NCBI GenBank assembly: GCA_039196965.1
Contig: JBCCUK010000003.1
Location: 1-64,000 of the forward strand
Origin: CALLCD01 sp039196965
GTDB lineage: Bacteria > Pseudomonadota > Alphaproteobacteria > Caulobacterales > Hyphomonadaceae
Reading direction: 5' to 3'
DNA length: 64,000 bases
Positions 52,070 through 61,904 of the stretch are shown here, piece after piece. Each line of letters begins with the position of its first letter. Position 1 is the stretch's first letter. A program made the translations under genes and the position numbers. The notes under the pieces are model-generated. The model was not told the DNA's origin and made no database searches. It saw only the letters and a program-made list of their open reading frames with translations.

Positions 52070-53505
52070 TGGTCGAACTCATAGGTTGAGGCGAGGTTTG
52101 CTGCGCGTTTCAGGGCGTTGGCCTTGTGCTCGGTTTCCTCGAATTCGTACTGCGGATCGGAATCAAGGACGACACCGCCACCAGCCTGGATGTGAAGCTG
52201 TCCTTCCGAGATAACCGCTGTGCGGAGGGCAATGCAGGTGTCGAGATCGCCCTGCCAGCCGAAATAGCCAATGGCTCCGCCGTAGATACCGCGGCGGGAC
52301 ACTTCGAGCTCGTCGATGATCTGCATGGCGCGAATTTTCGGTGCGCCTGAGACGGTGCCGGCTGGGAAGCCAGCAAAGAGAGCGTCGACCGCATCTAGCC
52401 CATCGCGCAGGTCTCCCTCCACATGGGAGACGATATGCATCACATGGGAATACCGCTCGATTACAAAACTCTCGGTAACTTCCACACTGCCATAGGCGGC
52501 CACCCGTCCGACATCGTTCCGACCGAGGTCGAGGAGCATCAAGTGCTCGGCCATTTCCTTCTGATCATTCAGGAGATCCTCGGCCCGCCGCGCATCTTCT
52601 GCCGCATTGCCGGAGCGCGGCCGGGTCCCGGCAATTGGCCGGATCGCGACGCGGCCATCCCGAACGCGCACAAGAATCTCCGGGCTCGATCCAACGAGCC
52701 GCAAGTCGCCGAAGCTCATATGGAACATGAAGGCGGAGGGGTTCAGCCGCCGGAGCGCCCGGTAAAGACTGATCGACTTTCTTTCAAACCGCGCGGAGAA
52801 ACGCTGGCTTGGAACGACCTGAAATATGTCGCCCGCCTTTGTATAGTTCCGAGCTGTCTCGACCATTTCCAGATATCGGCTGTGGGCTGTGTTCGACGCA
52901 AAAGCGATCGCGTCTTCGTCCGATCCTGCTTCGGTACTGCTGGAGGGAGCCAGCGGAGCTGGAGACGCCAGGCGTTCCTCAATGCGGTCAAGGCTCGCTT
53001 TGGCGGCTTCATGATCTCCGTCAAAGACACGCGCTGTGAATATAAGCTCCTGATACAGATGATCGAAAATTATCACGACTTCCGGAATGACGAGAAGGGC
53101 GTCTGGAACATTCAGGTGCCGCTCTGATCGGATCTCTACAGGTTCGACATATGAGATGCAGTCATACCCGACATAGCCGAAAGCTCCTGATGCCATGGGA
53201 GGCAGGTCTTCATTGGACTCGGCTCTGGCGGTTTGGGTGAACAGGCGAAGCGCCTCTATCGGATCGTCATGCAGCTGCTTGGCATTGCCGAAGTCTTCAT
53301 GGCTCGCGGTTTCTCCGATCCCATCTCTGATGCGGAACCAGATTTTTGGCATCAGGCCAATAAAGGAATACCTTCCAAGCCGTTCGCCGCCAACAATCGA
53401 TTCAAAGAGAAACGATCCCGGCGCTTCCGGACCGAGTTTCAGCAGAGCACCGACGGGCGTCTCGATATCTCCGATGTGTCGCCGGACAAGAAGCGTGTCG
53501 GTCAC
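52066..53505 (-). CDS. trpE: Anthranilate synthase component I
   Basis: 479 residues, GTG start at 53505 that overlaps the ppiD stop by one base (TAGTG). The chorismate-binding core is present: IAGTRPRSGNAAEDARRAEDL, then FPAGTVSGAPKIRAMQIIDEL and IQAGGGVVLDSDPQYEFEET. It converts chorismate and ammonia to anthranilate. I did not find a trp leader peptide, which would have to lie inside ppiD. Confidence 0.97.
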   Translation of the reverse strand: MTDTLLVRRHIGDIETPVGALLKLGPEAPGSFLFESIVGGERLGRYSFIGLMPKIWFRIRDGIGETASHEDFGNAKQLHDDPIEALRLFTQTARAESNEDLPPMASGAFGYVGYDCISYVEPVEIRSERHLNVPDALLVIPEVVIIFDHLYQELIFTARVFDGDHEAAKASLDRIEERLASPAPLAPSSSTEAGSDEDAIAFASNTAHSRYLEMVETARNYTKAGDIFQVVPSQRFSARFERKSISLYRALRRLNPSAFMFHMSFGDLRLVGSSPEILVRVRDGRVAIRPIAGTRPRSGNAAEDARRAEDLLNDQKEMAEHLMLLDLGRNDVGRVAAYGSVEVTESFVIERYSHVMHIVSHVEGDLRDGLDAVDALFAGFPAGTVSGAPKIRAMQIIDELEVSRRGIYGGAIGYFGWQGDLDTCIALRTAVISEGQLHIQAGGGVVLDSDPQYEFEETEHKANALKRAANLASTYEFDQ

Positions 53506-55412
53506 TATTGATCGTCCAGTATGGCAGCGCGATAGGCGGCGAGTGCGGCAGCATTGGTCTCGATTTCAAGGCTCTCAACCAGCTCCTGCTGGAATGCCTG
53601 CTGGAGATCGCCTCTCAGTCCCTCGGTCAGCTGTGCGCCCGAGACAATGGCAAGCAGGTCAAGATCCTCAGGTGAGGGCCGGGTCAGGCTTTCCAGCTGC
53701 ACGATGAACCTCTCACCGGGCAACAGGCCTTGAGCGACCGTCACGTCTCCCTCTTGATCCATGTCGAACGCCGCCTGGAGAACAGGTCGCGGCAAGGTCT
53801 GATCAAAGGATGTTCGTGACATACTAGCCTCGGGGCGCACAACGGCGCTGTCATAAAGCTCGGCCTGCTCTTCGAGCGTGCTGACACCGCTTTCGAGGGT
53901 GGATCTCACAGCATCGGCAACTGTCTGCAAAGCTTCAGACTGGCGCGTTGCCATAAGTCTGCCACGCACGGTCTCGCGCACATCCTCAAAGGCGGGTGGT
54001 GCTGATGGCTGAATACCGTCGACAGAAACCACATAGGATGTGTCTTCTCCATCGATACGGTCGCTGACAACATTTTCCGGTAGGTCGAACGCAACACCTA
54101 ATGCCTGCGGCGCGTCCTGAAAGGCTCCGACGAAATCGCCATCCCCGGTGGTTCCACGGCGATCGACGGGCAGAAAACTCAGAACTGGAGCACCGATTTC
54201 GACACCTATCTCTTCAATGGTTAGACCTTGTCCGATCAAATCATCGAAACGATTGAACGCATTATAGTATTCGGTTTCGGCGTTCTCCGCAGCGAGTTCT
54301 GCCACCAGCTCTTCGCGAACCTCTTCAAGAGGCTTGGGCTCGCCCGGCGTGATCGCTTCAACTTTGCCAACAAGCCAGCCGCCCGGGGTCTCAAATGGTC
54401 CCACGACAGATCCTTCAGTGGCCCGCGTTGCAAATATGGCATCGCGAAACTCGCCGACGCCGATCTCATCTTCCATGGCTGATCGTGTACTGATCGATGA
54501 TGCAGACGCGGCATCAATATCACCGCCTCCGGCAAGCACGCCGAATGCATTGAGCGCTGCGTCTTCATCGACGAAGATTGCCTCGACAAATGTCCGCGCT
54601 TCTGGTGTGGCGAGACGCCGGGTTTTGGTCGCCTCGTAATAGGCCGAGATATCGTCTTCGGTGAACTCGCCAAGATGAAGGAAGTCCTCAGTCGAAACGG
54701 ATAATAGGCTGATTTGTCGACGCTCCGGGATGGTGAAAGCGGCCTGTTGGGTTTCGAAGAAGGTCAGCAACTCCTCCTCGGTGGGCTCTGCAGGCTCCGG
54801 CAGAGATCCCTCGCGAAGGGGGATCCAGGCGATGCGCCGTTCTTCGCCATTGAAGATGGCTTGCAGGCGGGCCAGATCAGAGGGGACTCTGACAGCGCCT
54901 TCAATGGCGTCCTGCACATAACCAATGGTCAGATCATCCTTAAGACCATTCTCATACTGAACTTGTGAGAAGCGATTGTCGGCGAGGACACGCCTGTAAG
55001 TCTCCAAATCGAATTGCCCGGTGATTGGACTGTTAAACGACTCGTTTTCGCGGACGACTTTCGCCAGTGCTTCGGAACTCGCATCGGCACCGATTTCACG
55101 GGCGAAGCCGAGATACATCAGTCGTGCGGACTGCTGCGAGATCTCCCGATCAAGCAGTCCTTGCTGGACGGCTTGTTGACGGGTCAGGGTTCGATTCGCC
55201 TCGCTTTGGCTGCGTAGGAAACGAAGTGTGCGTTCGAATCCCTCATCCAGCTCCTGCTGGGTGATTCCGCGTTCACCGACCTTAACGACGCTAGCCCCGA
55301 AATTGCCGGAGAAGATGTTCTCTGTTCCCCACACTGCCATGCCGAGAATGATGAGGCCGAGAAGAATAGATCCAACGAATTTGTTGGAAACAAGCGATCT
55401 GAAGAATTCCAT
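53505..55412 (-). CDS. ppiD: SurA N-terminal/PPIC-domain periplasmic foldase (PpiD-like)
   Basis: 635 residues. An N-terminal membrane anchor (FVGSILLGLIILGMAVWG) is followed by a SurA-type domain, a PPIC-like rotamase region (about 255-365, EARTFVEAIFVDEDAA to VVGPFETPGGWLVGKVEAI) and a long helical C-terminus. It helps fold exported proteins in the periplasm. The rotamase part is diverged, so it may act mainly as a chaperone. Linkage of ppiD with trpEG is common in alphaproteobacteria. Divergent from tpiA. Confidence 0.93.
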   Translation of the reverse strand: MEFFRSLVSNKFVGSILLGLIILGMAVWGTENIFSGNFGASVVKVGERGITQQELDEGFERTLRFLRSQSEANRTLTRQQAVQQGLLDREISQQSARLMYLGFAREIGADASSEALAKVVRENESFNSPITGQFDLETYRRVLADNRFSQVQYENGLKDDLTIGYVQDAIEGAVRVPSDLARLQAIFNGEERRIAWIPLREGSLPEPAEPTEEELLTFFETQQAAFTIPERRQISLLSVSTEDFLHLGEFTEDDISAYYEATKTRRLATPEARTFVEAIFVDEDAALNAFGVLAGGGDIDAASASSISTRSAMEDEIGVGEFRDAIFATRATEGSVVGPFETPGGWLVGKVEAITPGEPKPLEEVREELVAELAAENAETEYYNAFNRFDDLIGQGLTIEEIGVEIGAPVLSFLPVDRRGTTGDGDFVGAFQDAPQALGVAFDLPENVVSDRIDGEDTSYVVSVDGIQPSAPPAFEDVRETVRGRLMATRQSEALQTVADAVRSTLESGVSTLEEQAELYDSAVVRPEASMSRTSFDQTLPRPVLQAAFDMDQEGDVTVAQGLLPGERFIVQLESLTRPSPEDLDLLAIVSGAQLTEGLRGDLQQAFQQELVESLEIETNAAALAAYRAAILDDQ

Positions 55413-55500
55413 GGCGGGCTGCTATTTTGGCTCTGCTTGAGTATTTGAACTGTGCTTGCTACGCGGGGGCGCATCGATAGGCAAGAAGGGAGGAGCTGCG

Positions 55501-56244
55501 TTGAGCACTCTGATCGCCGGTAACTGGAAAATGAATGGGCTGAAGGTGTCCCTCGCCGAGATCAAGGCGATTGCGGAAGGGCTGGGCGACGGCAAGGACG
55601 GCGTGGAGGCACTGATCTGTCCGCCTGCGACCCTTATCGCGGCCGCAACAGAGGTTGCCGAAGGTTCGGCCCTGAATATTGGGGCGCAGGACTGCCACGC
55701 TGGCGCGAGCGGGGCCCATACCGGGGATATTTCAGCGGGTATGATCGTCGACGCGGGCGGATCGCATGTGATTCTTGGCCATTCTGAGCGGCGCACCGAC
55801 CATGGTGAACTTAGCGCAAGCGTGAATGCGAAAGTCCTTGCAGCATTTGATGCGGGGCTTACTCCGATTGTGTGCGTGGGCGAGAGCCTTGCTGATCGGG
55901 AAGCGGGCCTTACGGAAAAGGTTGTACTCGGCCAGTTGGATGCGTCTTTGCCACGCGAGGCTGCGACATCGGCATTTGTTGTCGCTTATGAACCGATCTG
56001 GGCGATTGGAACGGGGCTGACGGCGACACCAGAGCAGATTGGCGAGGTGCACAAGGCCATTCGCGACGCCTTGATCGCGCGTTTTGAAGATGCGGGAGAA
56101 AACACGCCAATTCTCTATGGCGGATCGATGAAGCCGGCCAATGCTGCTGATATTCTTGCTGTCGACAATGTAAATGGCGGTCTGATCGGTGGAGCCAGCC
56201 TCAAGGCCTACGACTTCCTCGCTATTTTCGGCGAGGCGCTGTAG
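55501..56244 (+). CDS. tpiA: Triosephosphate isomerase
   Basis: 247 residues from a TTG start at 55501, preceded by GGGAGGAG; an open extension upstream has no ribosome binding site. TIM barrel motifs: IAGNWKMNGLK with the catalytic Lys, VILGHSERRTD with His, and AYEPIWAIGTG with Glu. It interconverts dihydroxyacetone phosphate and glyceraldehyde 3-phosphate. Starts the plus-strand run tpiA-secG-pyrG. Confidence 0.97.
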   Translation: MSTLIAGNWKMNGLKVSLAEIKAIAEGLGDGKDGVEALICPPATLIAAATEVAEGSALNIGAQDCHAGASGAHTGDISAGMIVDAGGSHVILGHSERRTDHGELSASVNAKVLAAFDAGLTPIVCVGESLADREAGLTEKVVLGQLDASLPREAATSAFVVAYEPIWAIGTGLTATPEQIGEVHKAIRDALIARFEDAGENTPILYGGSMKPANAADILAVDNVNGGLIGGASLKAYDFLAIFGEAL

Positions 56245-56324
56245 AAAGACAGATAGCGGGGTTGGCGGAGACTCGTAAACCGCCTATGTCCGCTCCTTTG
56301 AATTTCTGAAGTATTGTCTGCGCC

Positions 56325-56762
56325 ATGCAAAACGTCATTCTCGTCGTTCATATACTTGCCTGCATCGTGATGACTGCGGTCATCATGCTGCAGAAGTCTG
56401 AAGGCGGTGCCCTCGGCATCGGTGGTGGTGGCGGCGGTCTGATGACCAGCCGGGGAGCTGCAGGTGCCCTTGTCCGCACGACTATGATTTTTGGTGGTAT
56501 CTTCTTCATTACGAGCCTCGGATTGACGACCCTCGCCAATCGGACCAGCGACTCCAGATCCGAACTGGAGCAGGTGATCGAGGCCGAGACGCCGGGTGAA
56601 ACAACAGAGCCCCGGGATATTTTCGATCCATCGACACCGCTTCTTGAACAACCCGTCGAGCCTGAAACGCCTCTCGGGTCTACTCTTGATGCGCCGGTCG
56701 ACGGCACCTTGCCGGTGACGCCGCCGCTGGAGAGTGAACCTGTGGAAAACCCGGACGAGTAG
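56325..56762 (+). CDS. secG: Preprotein translocase subunit SecG
   Basis: 145 residues. Two membrane segments (1-22 and about 55-75) flank the conserved VIMLQKSEGGALGIGGG loop. The C-terminal 70 residues are an acidic, Pro/Glu-rich tail, longer than in E. coli SecG but usual in alphaproteobacteria. It is a non-essential part of SecYEG that assists protein export. Confidence 0.95.
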   Translation: MQNVILVVHILACIVMTAVIMLQKSEGGALGIGGGGGGLMTSRGAAGALVRTTMIFGGIFFITSLGLTTLANRTSDSRSELEQVIEAETPGETTEPRDIFDPSTPLLEQPVEPETPLGSTLDAPVDGTLPVTPPLESEPVENPDE

Positions 56763-56822
56763 GGTGGCAATAGCGGTCACCCTGTCTTCCCCGCACCGCG
56801 AATCACATCACAAAAGTCTCCC

Positions 56823-58457
56823 ATGATCCGCTATATCTTCATCACTGGCGGCGTGGTTTCCTCTCTTGGTAAAGGGATTGCCTCCGCCGCGCTTGGTGCG
56901 TTGCTTCAAGCCCGCGGTTTCGGTGTACGGCTTCGCAAGCTCGACCCCTATCTGAATGTCGACCCTGGCACGATGAGCCCGCGTCAGCACGGTGAGGTAT
57001 TCGTCACCGATGATGGAGCTGAAACCGATCTCGATCTAGGCCATTATGAACGCTTTACCGGTGTTTCGGCGCGCAAATCGGACAATATCACCACCGGCCA
57101 GATCTACAGGGAGATCCTGGAGAAGGAACGCCGGGGCGATTATCTCGGCGCAACCATTCAGGTCATCCCCCATGTAACCGATGCAATTAAGGAGTTCGTC
57201 CTTTCTGATCCGGGGGAGGGCGTAGATTTCGTACTTTGCGAAATCGGCGGCACCGTCGGTGACATCGAGGGGCTGCCATTCTTTGAGGCGATCCGGCAGC
57301 TTGGCCAGGAACTTGGTCCTGAGCGCGCTGTTTTCGTCCACCTGACCCTGTTGCCTTACATCCCTGCGGCCGGGGAGATGAAGACCAAGCCGACGCAACA
57401 CTCAGTGAAAGAACTTCGCTCTATCGGTATTCAGCCCGACATTTTGTTGTGCCGTTGCGACCGACCGATTCCGGATACTGAGAAGAAGAAGATTGCAAGC
57501 TTCTGTAATGTGCGCCCATCCAGCGTGATTGAGGCGAGCGATGTCGCACATATCTATGATGTACCCTCAAAGTATCATGCTGAAGGGCTCGACAGCGAAG
57601 TGATGCGTCACTTCAGTGTTGATGAAGCTCCAGCACCGGATTTAAGCCGCTGGAATGGCATAGCCGAAACCATTCACAATCCTGATGGCAGTGTATGTAT
57701 CGGTCTCGTCGGCAAGTATACCGATGTTCCCGACGCCTACAAATCGGTGATGGAGGCCCTCGACCATGGCGGACTTGCCAATAAGGTCAAAGTCGACATT
57801 CGTCTCATTGATTCAGAAGAGTTCGACGATGGATCGACCCCACTTGAAGCCCTTGAAGGCGTTCATGGTATAATTCTGCCCGGAGGGTTCGGTGAGCGCG
57901 GGGCCCACGGCAAAATGCGTGCGGCCCGCTTTGCACGAAATCGCAAGATTCCCTGTTTTGGCATCTGTTACGGCATGCAGCTCTCAGTCGTTGAGGCTGC
58001 TCGAAACCTCGCAGGTCTGGAAGACGCTTCCACAACCGAATTCGGGGCGACATCAGAGCCGCTTGTCGGCCTGATGGAAGAATGGACGCGCGGCAATGAG
58101 AAAGAGGTGCGCTCAGCGGAAACCGACAAGGGTGGCACGATGCGCCTAGGTGCTTATCCGGCGATCCTGAAAGAGGGCAGTCTTGTTTCGCAGATCTACG
58201 GCGCGACGGAAATCTCGGAGCGCCACCGCCACCGCTATGAGGTCAATGCTGCTTATATCGATCGTCTGGAGAGCAACGGGCTTGTATTTTCAGGGATGTC
58301 ACCGGACGGAAAATTGCCCGAGATTTTTGAACTGGAAGAGCACCCTTGGTTTGTCGGGGTGCAGTATCATCCCGAGCTGAAATCGCGGCCGTTTGAGCCG
58401 CATCCGCTCTTTGCAAGCTTTATAGAAGCGGCGAAGGTTCAATCCCGTCTGGTTTGA
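56823..58457 (+). CDS. pyrG: CTP synthase
   Basis: 544 residues, normal length. The N-terminal synthetase domain begins with the P-loop-like ITGGVVSSLGKGIASA and has LDPYLNVDPGTMSP; the C-terminal amidotransferase domain has catalytic Cys in PCFGICYGMQLSV and His-Glu in VQYHPEL. It aminates UTP to CTP with glutamine. Follows secG, as in many alphaproteobacteria. Confidence 0.98.
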   Translation: MIRYIFITGGVVSSLGKGIASAALGALLQARGFGVRLRKLDPYLNVDPGTMSPRQHGEVFVTDDGAETDLDLGHYERFTGVSARKSDNITTGQIYREILEKERRGDYLGATIQVIPHVTDAIKEFVLSDPGEGVDFVLCEIGGTVGDIEGLPFFEAIRQLGQELGPERAVFVHLTLLPYIPAAGEMKTKPTQHSVKELRSIGIQPDILLCRCDRPIPDTEKKKIASFCNVRPSSVIEASDVAHIYDVPSKYHAEGLDSEVMRHFSVDEAPAPDLSRWNGIAETIHNPDGSVCIGLVGKYTDVPDAYKSVMEALDHGGLANKVKVDIRLIDSEEFDDGSTPLEALEGVHGIILPGGFGERGAHGKMRAARFARNRKIPCFGICYGMQLSVVEAARNLAGLEDASTTEFGATSEPLVGLMEEWTRGNEKEVRSAETDKGGTMRLGAYPAILKEGSLVSQIYGATEISERHRHRYEVNAAYIDRLESNGLVFSGMSPDGKLPEIFELEEHPWFVGVQYHPELKSRPFEPHPLFASFIEAAKVQSRLV

Positions 58458-58464
58458 TAGGGCT

Positions 58465-59178
58465 TCAATCTGCCAGGCCCAACTCTGCCTCAAGTAGGGT
58501 TAAAACCTCCCTTGCGCTATTCAGCGTGCCCTGTTTCCAGTCAATCGAGAACAGCTGGTTCTGTAGGACCACCTGCAGGTGTGGCTCAGTGTCTTTCAGT
58601 GCCTCCCAGTCAAATGTGACCGGAATAGCGGTCTCCAGAGGGTCCTCTTCATGGGTGCGGAACTGCACGGCTTCCCTCATTACGCCTGTATTCTGGACTG
58701 CATAGAGTTTCTCAGTGACTATGAATTCAGTTTCGCGAAAGCGGCCATAGGACGATAGGGCATCACGCAGATCGGTGTTCGTGATGCGCGATAAAGTCCC
58801 AGTAGATACGAGCTCTTCATAAGTGGGTGAAATCTCAAAAGGTCCTATCAGCGTAACGCTGGCGGCCAGTCCCTGAAGGAACTTCTCATCATCTGTCTGG
58901 GGTTCAATATCAGCGCGGATCCGCTCGATCAGATAGCTCGTATTCGAGGGTAAAGCACGAGTAAGCGGTACAAACTCGTCCCCCCACGAGACAATCCGCT
59001 CAAAGTCGCTATGCAAGCGTTGGAGGAGGACTTTCTCTCGTCGGTCTTCGGCGCGCGTGTCATTCCAGTTCGCGACCTGAATACCGATAAAGACACCAAT
59101 TACGACAATGAAGAAGTCTAGACCAACGGCGGTCCAGTTCTGGGCCTTCACATGCCCCGTTAGCCGGCGCAGCAGCAT
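58465..59178 (-). CDS. DUF6090-like membrane-anchored protein
   Basis: 237 residues. A conserved N-terminal part with one membrane segment (KAQNWTAVGLDFFIVVIGVF, IGIQVANWND) is followed by an alpha-helical soluble domain that probably faces the periplasm. This start is characteristic of a family I recall as DUF6090, seen in marine alphaproteobacteria and others; function is unknown. Convergent with pyrG, 8 bases apart, and divergent from rpmF. Confidence 0.75.
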   Translation of the reverse strand: MLLRRLTGHVKAQNWTAVGLDFFIVVIGVFIGIQVANWNDTRAEDRREKVLLQRLHSDFERIVSWGDEFVPLTRALPSNTSYLIERIRADIEPQTDDEKFLQGLAASVTLIGPFEISPTYEELVSTGTLSRITNTDLRDALSSYGRFRETEFIVTEKLYAVQNTGVMREAVQFRTHEEDPLETAIPVTFDWEALKDTEPHLQVVLQNQLFSIDWKQGTLNSAREVLTLLEAELGLAD

Positions 59179-59404
59179 GTCTTGTTTCCCTCCGAATGAT
59201 ACCCGCTGCGGGAATAATCAAACAAAGCAGGGCATTCAATATCAATTGTGCTGGTGTGGCGGTTATGGGACGTGTCTTCTACATATTTTTGGAAGGTTAT
59301 GGGCGCAGACGGAGTTATGACTGATTGCGTGGGCCGCCTAGATGCAATTCTTAATGAATGAGAGACCGTAGATTGCCCCCAACAAAAGAACCTGATCTGC
59401 CCGC

Positions 59405-59433
59405 TTGCATTCCGGGCAACGCGCCGTTATGTA
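59405..59433 (+). promoter_or_regulatory. Possible promoter upstream of rpmF
   Basis: TTGCAT (59405-59410) and TATGTA (59428-59433) are separated by 17 bases, a sigma-70-like arrangement. It is the best candidate in the 312-base gap 59179-59491. Otherwise that gap holds only the promoter of the divergent gene and the hairpin at 59453. Confidence 0.4.
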
Positions 59434-59452
59434 CCGCGCTTCGGATTTAAAG

Positions 59453-59475
59453 AGCCGCCAAGTGCGGCTATTTTT
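59453..59475 (+). terminator. Terminator-like hairpin in the rpmF leader
   Basis: AGCCGC (59453-59458) pairs with GCGGCT (59464-59469) around a CAAGT loop and is followed by ATTTTT. It lies only 17 bases before the rpmF start codon, where a plus-strand terminator would be odd unless it attenuates rpmF or ends a short upstream transcript. Confidence 0.5.
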
Positions 59476-59491
59476 GATTGGATTTAGCACA

Positions 59492-59677
59492 ATGGCTGTC
59501 CCCAAGAGTAAGGTCACCCCGTCACGCAGGGGTATGCGCCGGTCACACGATCGTCTTAAAGGCAACACCTATATTGAAGACGCCGATTCAGGTGAGCTGC
59601 GCCGCCCCCACCATATTGATCTGAAAACCGGCGTGTATCGCGGCAAGCAGATTCTGGAGCCAAAGGACGACTTCTAG
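59492..59677 (+). CDS. rpmF: 50S ribosomal protein L32
   Basis: 61 residues from the ATG at 59492. It begins AVPKSKVTPSRRGMRRSHD, the usual L32 start, and is strongly basic. It lacks the zinc cysteines of some L32 forms, as is normal in alphaproteobacteria. It is followed by an intrinsic terminator, so it is a short single-gene unit. Confidence 0.96.
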   Translation: MAVPKSKVTPSRRGMRRSHDRLKGNTYIEDADSGELRRPHHIDLKTGVYRGKQILEPKDDF

Positions 59678-59710
59678 GTCTAGGTCACTCCCTTGGTTCG
59701 AAGAGGTAAG

Positions 59711-59744
59711 AAGCGCGCCTGGCACTCCCGGCGCGCTTTTTCTT
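59711..59744 (+). terminator. Intrinsic terminator after rpmF
   Basis: AAGCGCGCC (59711-59719) pairs with GGCGCGCTT (59730-59738) around a ten-base loop, and a run of five Ts begins within the last pairs. Confidence 0.9.
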
Positions 59745-59896
59745 TGGTAGTTTGATCATGGATTGGCAGTGAACATAGGGCGTTCAAGGTCAAGTCGGAC
59801 CTCTCGCTCTTGCTATTGGGCGCGGACAGTTTTAGCAGACGAGCGCATTTTCAAAGCGCTAGGCATAGCCAGCGAAACTGAACCGGAACCGCGATT

Positions 59897-61174
59897 ATGA
59901 GCGAAATCATCGATGTCTTTGCCCGTGAAATTCTCGATAGTCGGGGGAACCCGACCGTGGAGGCGGAAGTCACACTTTCAGACGGGGCAGTAGGCCGGGC
60001 CGCTGTACCCTCCGGTGCTTCGACTGGAGCCTATGAAGCGCACGAGCTCCGCGACGGTGATGAGCGCTATGGTGGCAAAGGGGTCCTGAAAGCTGTTGGA
60101 GCCGTGAATGGCGAGATTTCAAATGAACTTGTCGGCCTGGATGCCACCGAGCAGCGCCTGATCGATGAATTGCTGATCGAGGTCGACGGTACGGAGAACA
60201 AGTCTCGCCTAGGGGCCAATGCACTGCTCGGCGTCTCCATGGCGGTGGCCAAGGCCGCGGCCGAAAGCTGCTCCCTTCCGTTGTTTCGTTATGTTGGCGG
60301 GGCGAATGCCCGAATTCTGCCGACGCCCATGATGAATATCATCAATGGTGGCGAGCATGCTGACAATCCGATCGATATCCAGGAATTCATGGTGATGCCG
60401 GTTCGGGCCGATACATTTGCCGATGGTTTGCGGATGGGCGCTGAAGTCTTCCATGCGCTGAAAAAGGGCCTTGGTGCCGCTGATCACAATACGAATGTTG
60501 GCGACGAGGGGGGCTTTGCGCCGAACCTTTCATCTACTGATGAAGCGATTGGTTTCATCATGAAGGCGATTGAAACAGCTGGATACACCCCCGGCGAGGA
60601 TGTGGCGCTCGCTCTCGATGCTGCGTCGACCGAGTTCTTCAAGGATGGAAAATATGTTCTCGCAGGCGAGAATAAGACGCTCGATAGCGATGGCATGGCA
60701 GACTATCTCGCCGATCTTGTGGCTCGCTATCCCATCATCTCAATTGAAGATGGTATGGCCGAAGATGACTGGGATGGTTGGGTTGCCCTGACCGAAGCCG
60801 TTGGAAACAAATGTCAGCTTGTCGGTGATGATCTCTTCGTAACCAATCCTGCACGGCTTGCCATGGGGCTGGAAAAGGGCGCAGCCAATTCCATCCTCGT
60901 AAAGGTCAACCAGATCGGCACTTTGTCCGAGACACTCGACGCCGTCGACCTTGCCCATCGCCACTCCTATACAGCGGTCATGTCCCACCGCTCCGGGGAG
61001 ACCGAAGACACAACGATTGCTGACCTTGCCGTAGCCACGAATTGTGGCCAGATCAAAACGGGTTCACTGTCGCGATCTGACCGACTGGCCAAGTACAATC
61101 AGCTCCTTCGCATTGAAGAGGAGCTCGGCGTACAGGCCGTCTATGCAGGCCGGGATTTTATCAATGCGGGTTGA
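59897..61174 (+). CDS. eno: Enolase
   Basis: 425 residues. Motifs: REILDSRGNPTVEAEV at the start, VPSGASTGAYEAHEL, the Mg-binding residues around ALDAAS and SIEDGMAEDDWDGW, and the substrate Lys/His segment ILVKVNQIGTLSET with SHRSGETEDT. Converts 2-phosphoglycerate to phosphoenolpyruvate. It heads the run to ftsB and pdhA. Confidence 0.98.
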   Translation: MSEIIDVFAREILDSRGNPTVEAEVTLSDGAVGRAAVPSGASTGAYEAHELRDGDERYGGKGVLKAVGAVNGEISNELVGLDATEQRLIDELLIEVDGTENKSRLGANALLGVSMAVAKAAAESCSLPLFRYVGGANARILPTPMMNIINGGEHADNPIDIQEFMVMPVRADTFADGLRMGAEVFHALKKGLGAADHNTNVGDEGGFAPNLSSTDEAIGFIMKAIETAGYTPGEDVALALDAASTEFFKDGKYVLAGENKTLDSDGMADYLADLVARYPIISIEDGMAEDDWDGWVALTEAVGNKCQLVGDDLFVTNPARLAMGLEKGAANSILVKVNQIGTLSETLDAVDLAHRHSYTAVMSHRSGETEDTTIADLAVATNCGQIKTGSLSRSDRLAKYNQLLRIEEELGVQAVYAGRDFINAG

Positions 61175-61183
61175 TGACGTCAG

Positions 61184-61825
61184 ATGTTTTATTGGTTCAG
61201 CTGGGGGCTTTCGGCACTCGTATCGGCATTCAGACTAGGGGCTGGCCACTCACCGCGAGAACCTCTGAAGACTGCTCCTGTACCCATTCTGTTTGAATTT
61301 GAGGCTTGCCCGTTTTGCCGGATCGCAAGGGAATCCATCAGCGAAGCCGGGCTTGTCGTTAACGTAAAGCCTTGCCCCAAGAGGGGGCTGAGATACCGGC
61401 CCGATGTCACAATGCTCGGTGGCAAAGCCCAGTTCCCCTTCCTCGTGGATGTGACGTCCGGCGAGGGCCAGTATGAGAGCAAGGTCATTGCAGAATTCGC
61501 TGAGGACAAAGCTGGCCGCATTCGGCCATGGGTGCACTGGCTTGGGCCCGTGAACACGCTCAGCTCGTTTTATTCCAATCTTCTACGCTTTTATTGCGGT
61601 GGCAGCGCGGAGCCATCCAGGGAGCCTGAAAAGCCACTCGAATACTACGGATCGGAAATCGACCCGGGCGGACGCCTAGTCAAGGAACGTCTCTGTGCCA
61701 TGGAGCTGGAGTATATCTGGCACCCTGTTCGTGAACGGCCGAAATTACACGATCCGAATACGGGGCTGGATGTCCGCGGCGGCGGCGCGATTCGAAAGTA
61801 TCTGAGAACCCAATACGCAGCGTAA
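61184..61825 (+). CDS. Glutaredoxin/GST N-terminal-domain protein
   Basis: 213 residues. A glutaredoxin-like thioredoxin fold with C42-P-F-C45 (EFEACPFCRIARES) followed by KPCPKRGLRYRPDV, LGGKAQFPFLVD and YESKVIAEFA, the pattern of GST N-terminal domains found in cyanobacteria and plants. The first 30 residues are a hydrophobic helix or signal-like segment. It probably reduces disulfides or binds glutathione. It is inserted between eno and ftsB, which are adjacent in many relatives. Confidence 0.75.
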   Translation: MFYWFSWGLSALVSAFRLGAGHSPREPLKTAPVPILFEFEACPFCRIARESISEAGLVVNVKPCPKRGLRYRPDVTMLGGKAQFPFLVDVTSGEGQYESKVIAEFAEDKAGRIRPWVHWLGPVNTLSSFYSNLLRFYCGGSAEPSREPEKPLEYYGSEIDPGGRLVKERLCAMELEYIWHPVRERPKLHDPNTGLDVRGGGAIRKYLRTQYAA

Positions 61826-61904
61826 TGGCTACTGCCAACTGACGCTTAGCCGTAAAGCTTTTGTTTACTTTGGCGGTGCGAAAATAAGTCTGGAGTGCTT
61901 CGAC

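Noticed and set aside
59338..59568. 76-codon minus-strand frame with a CPEC motif
   Set aside because: It overlaps the rpmF start antisense and has no start signal; the C-x2-C is probably chance.
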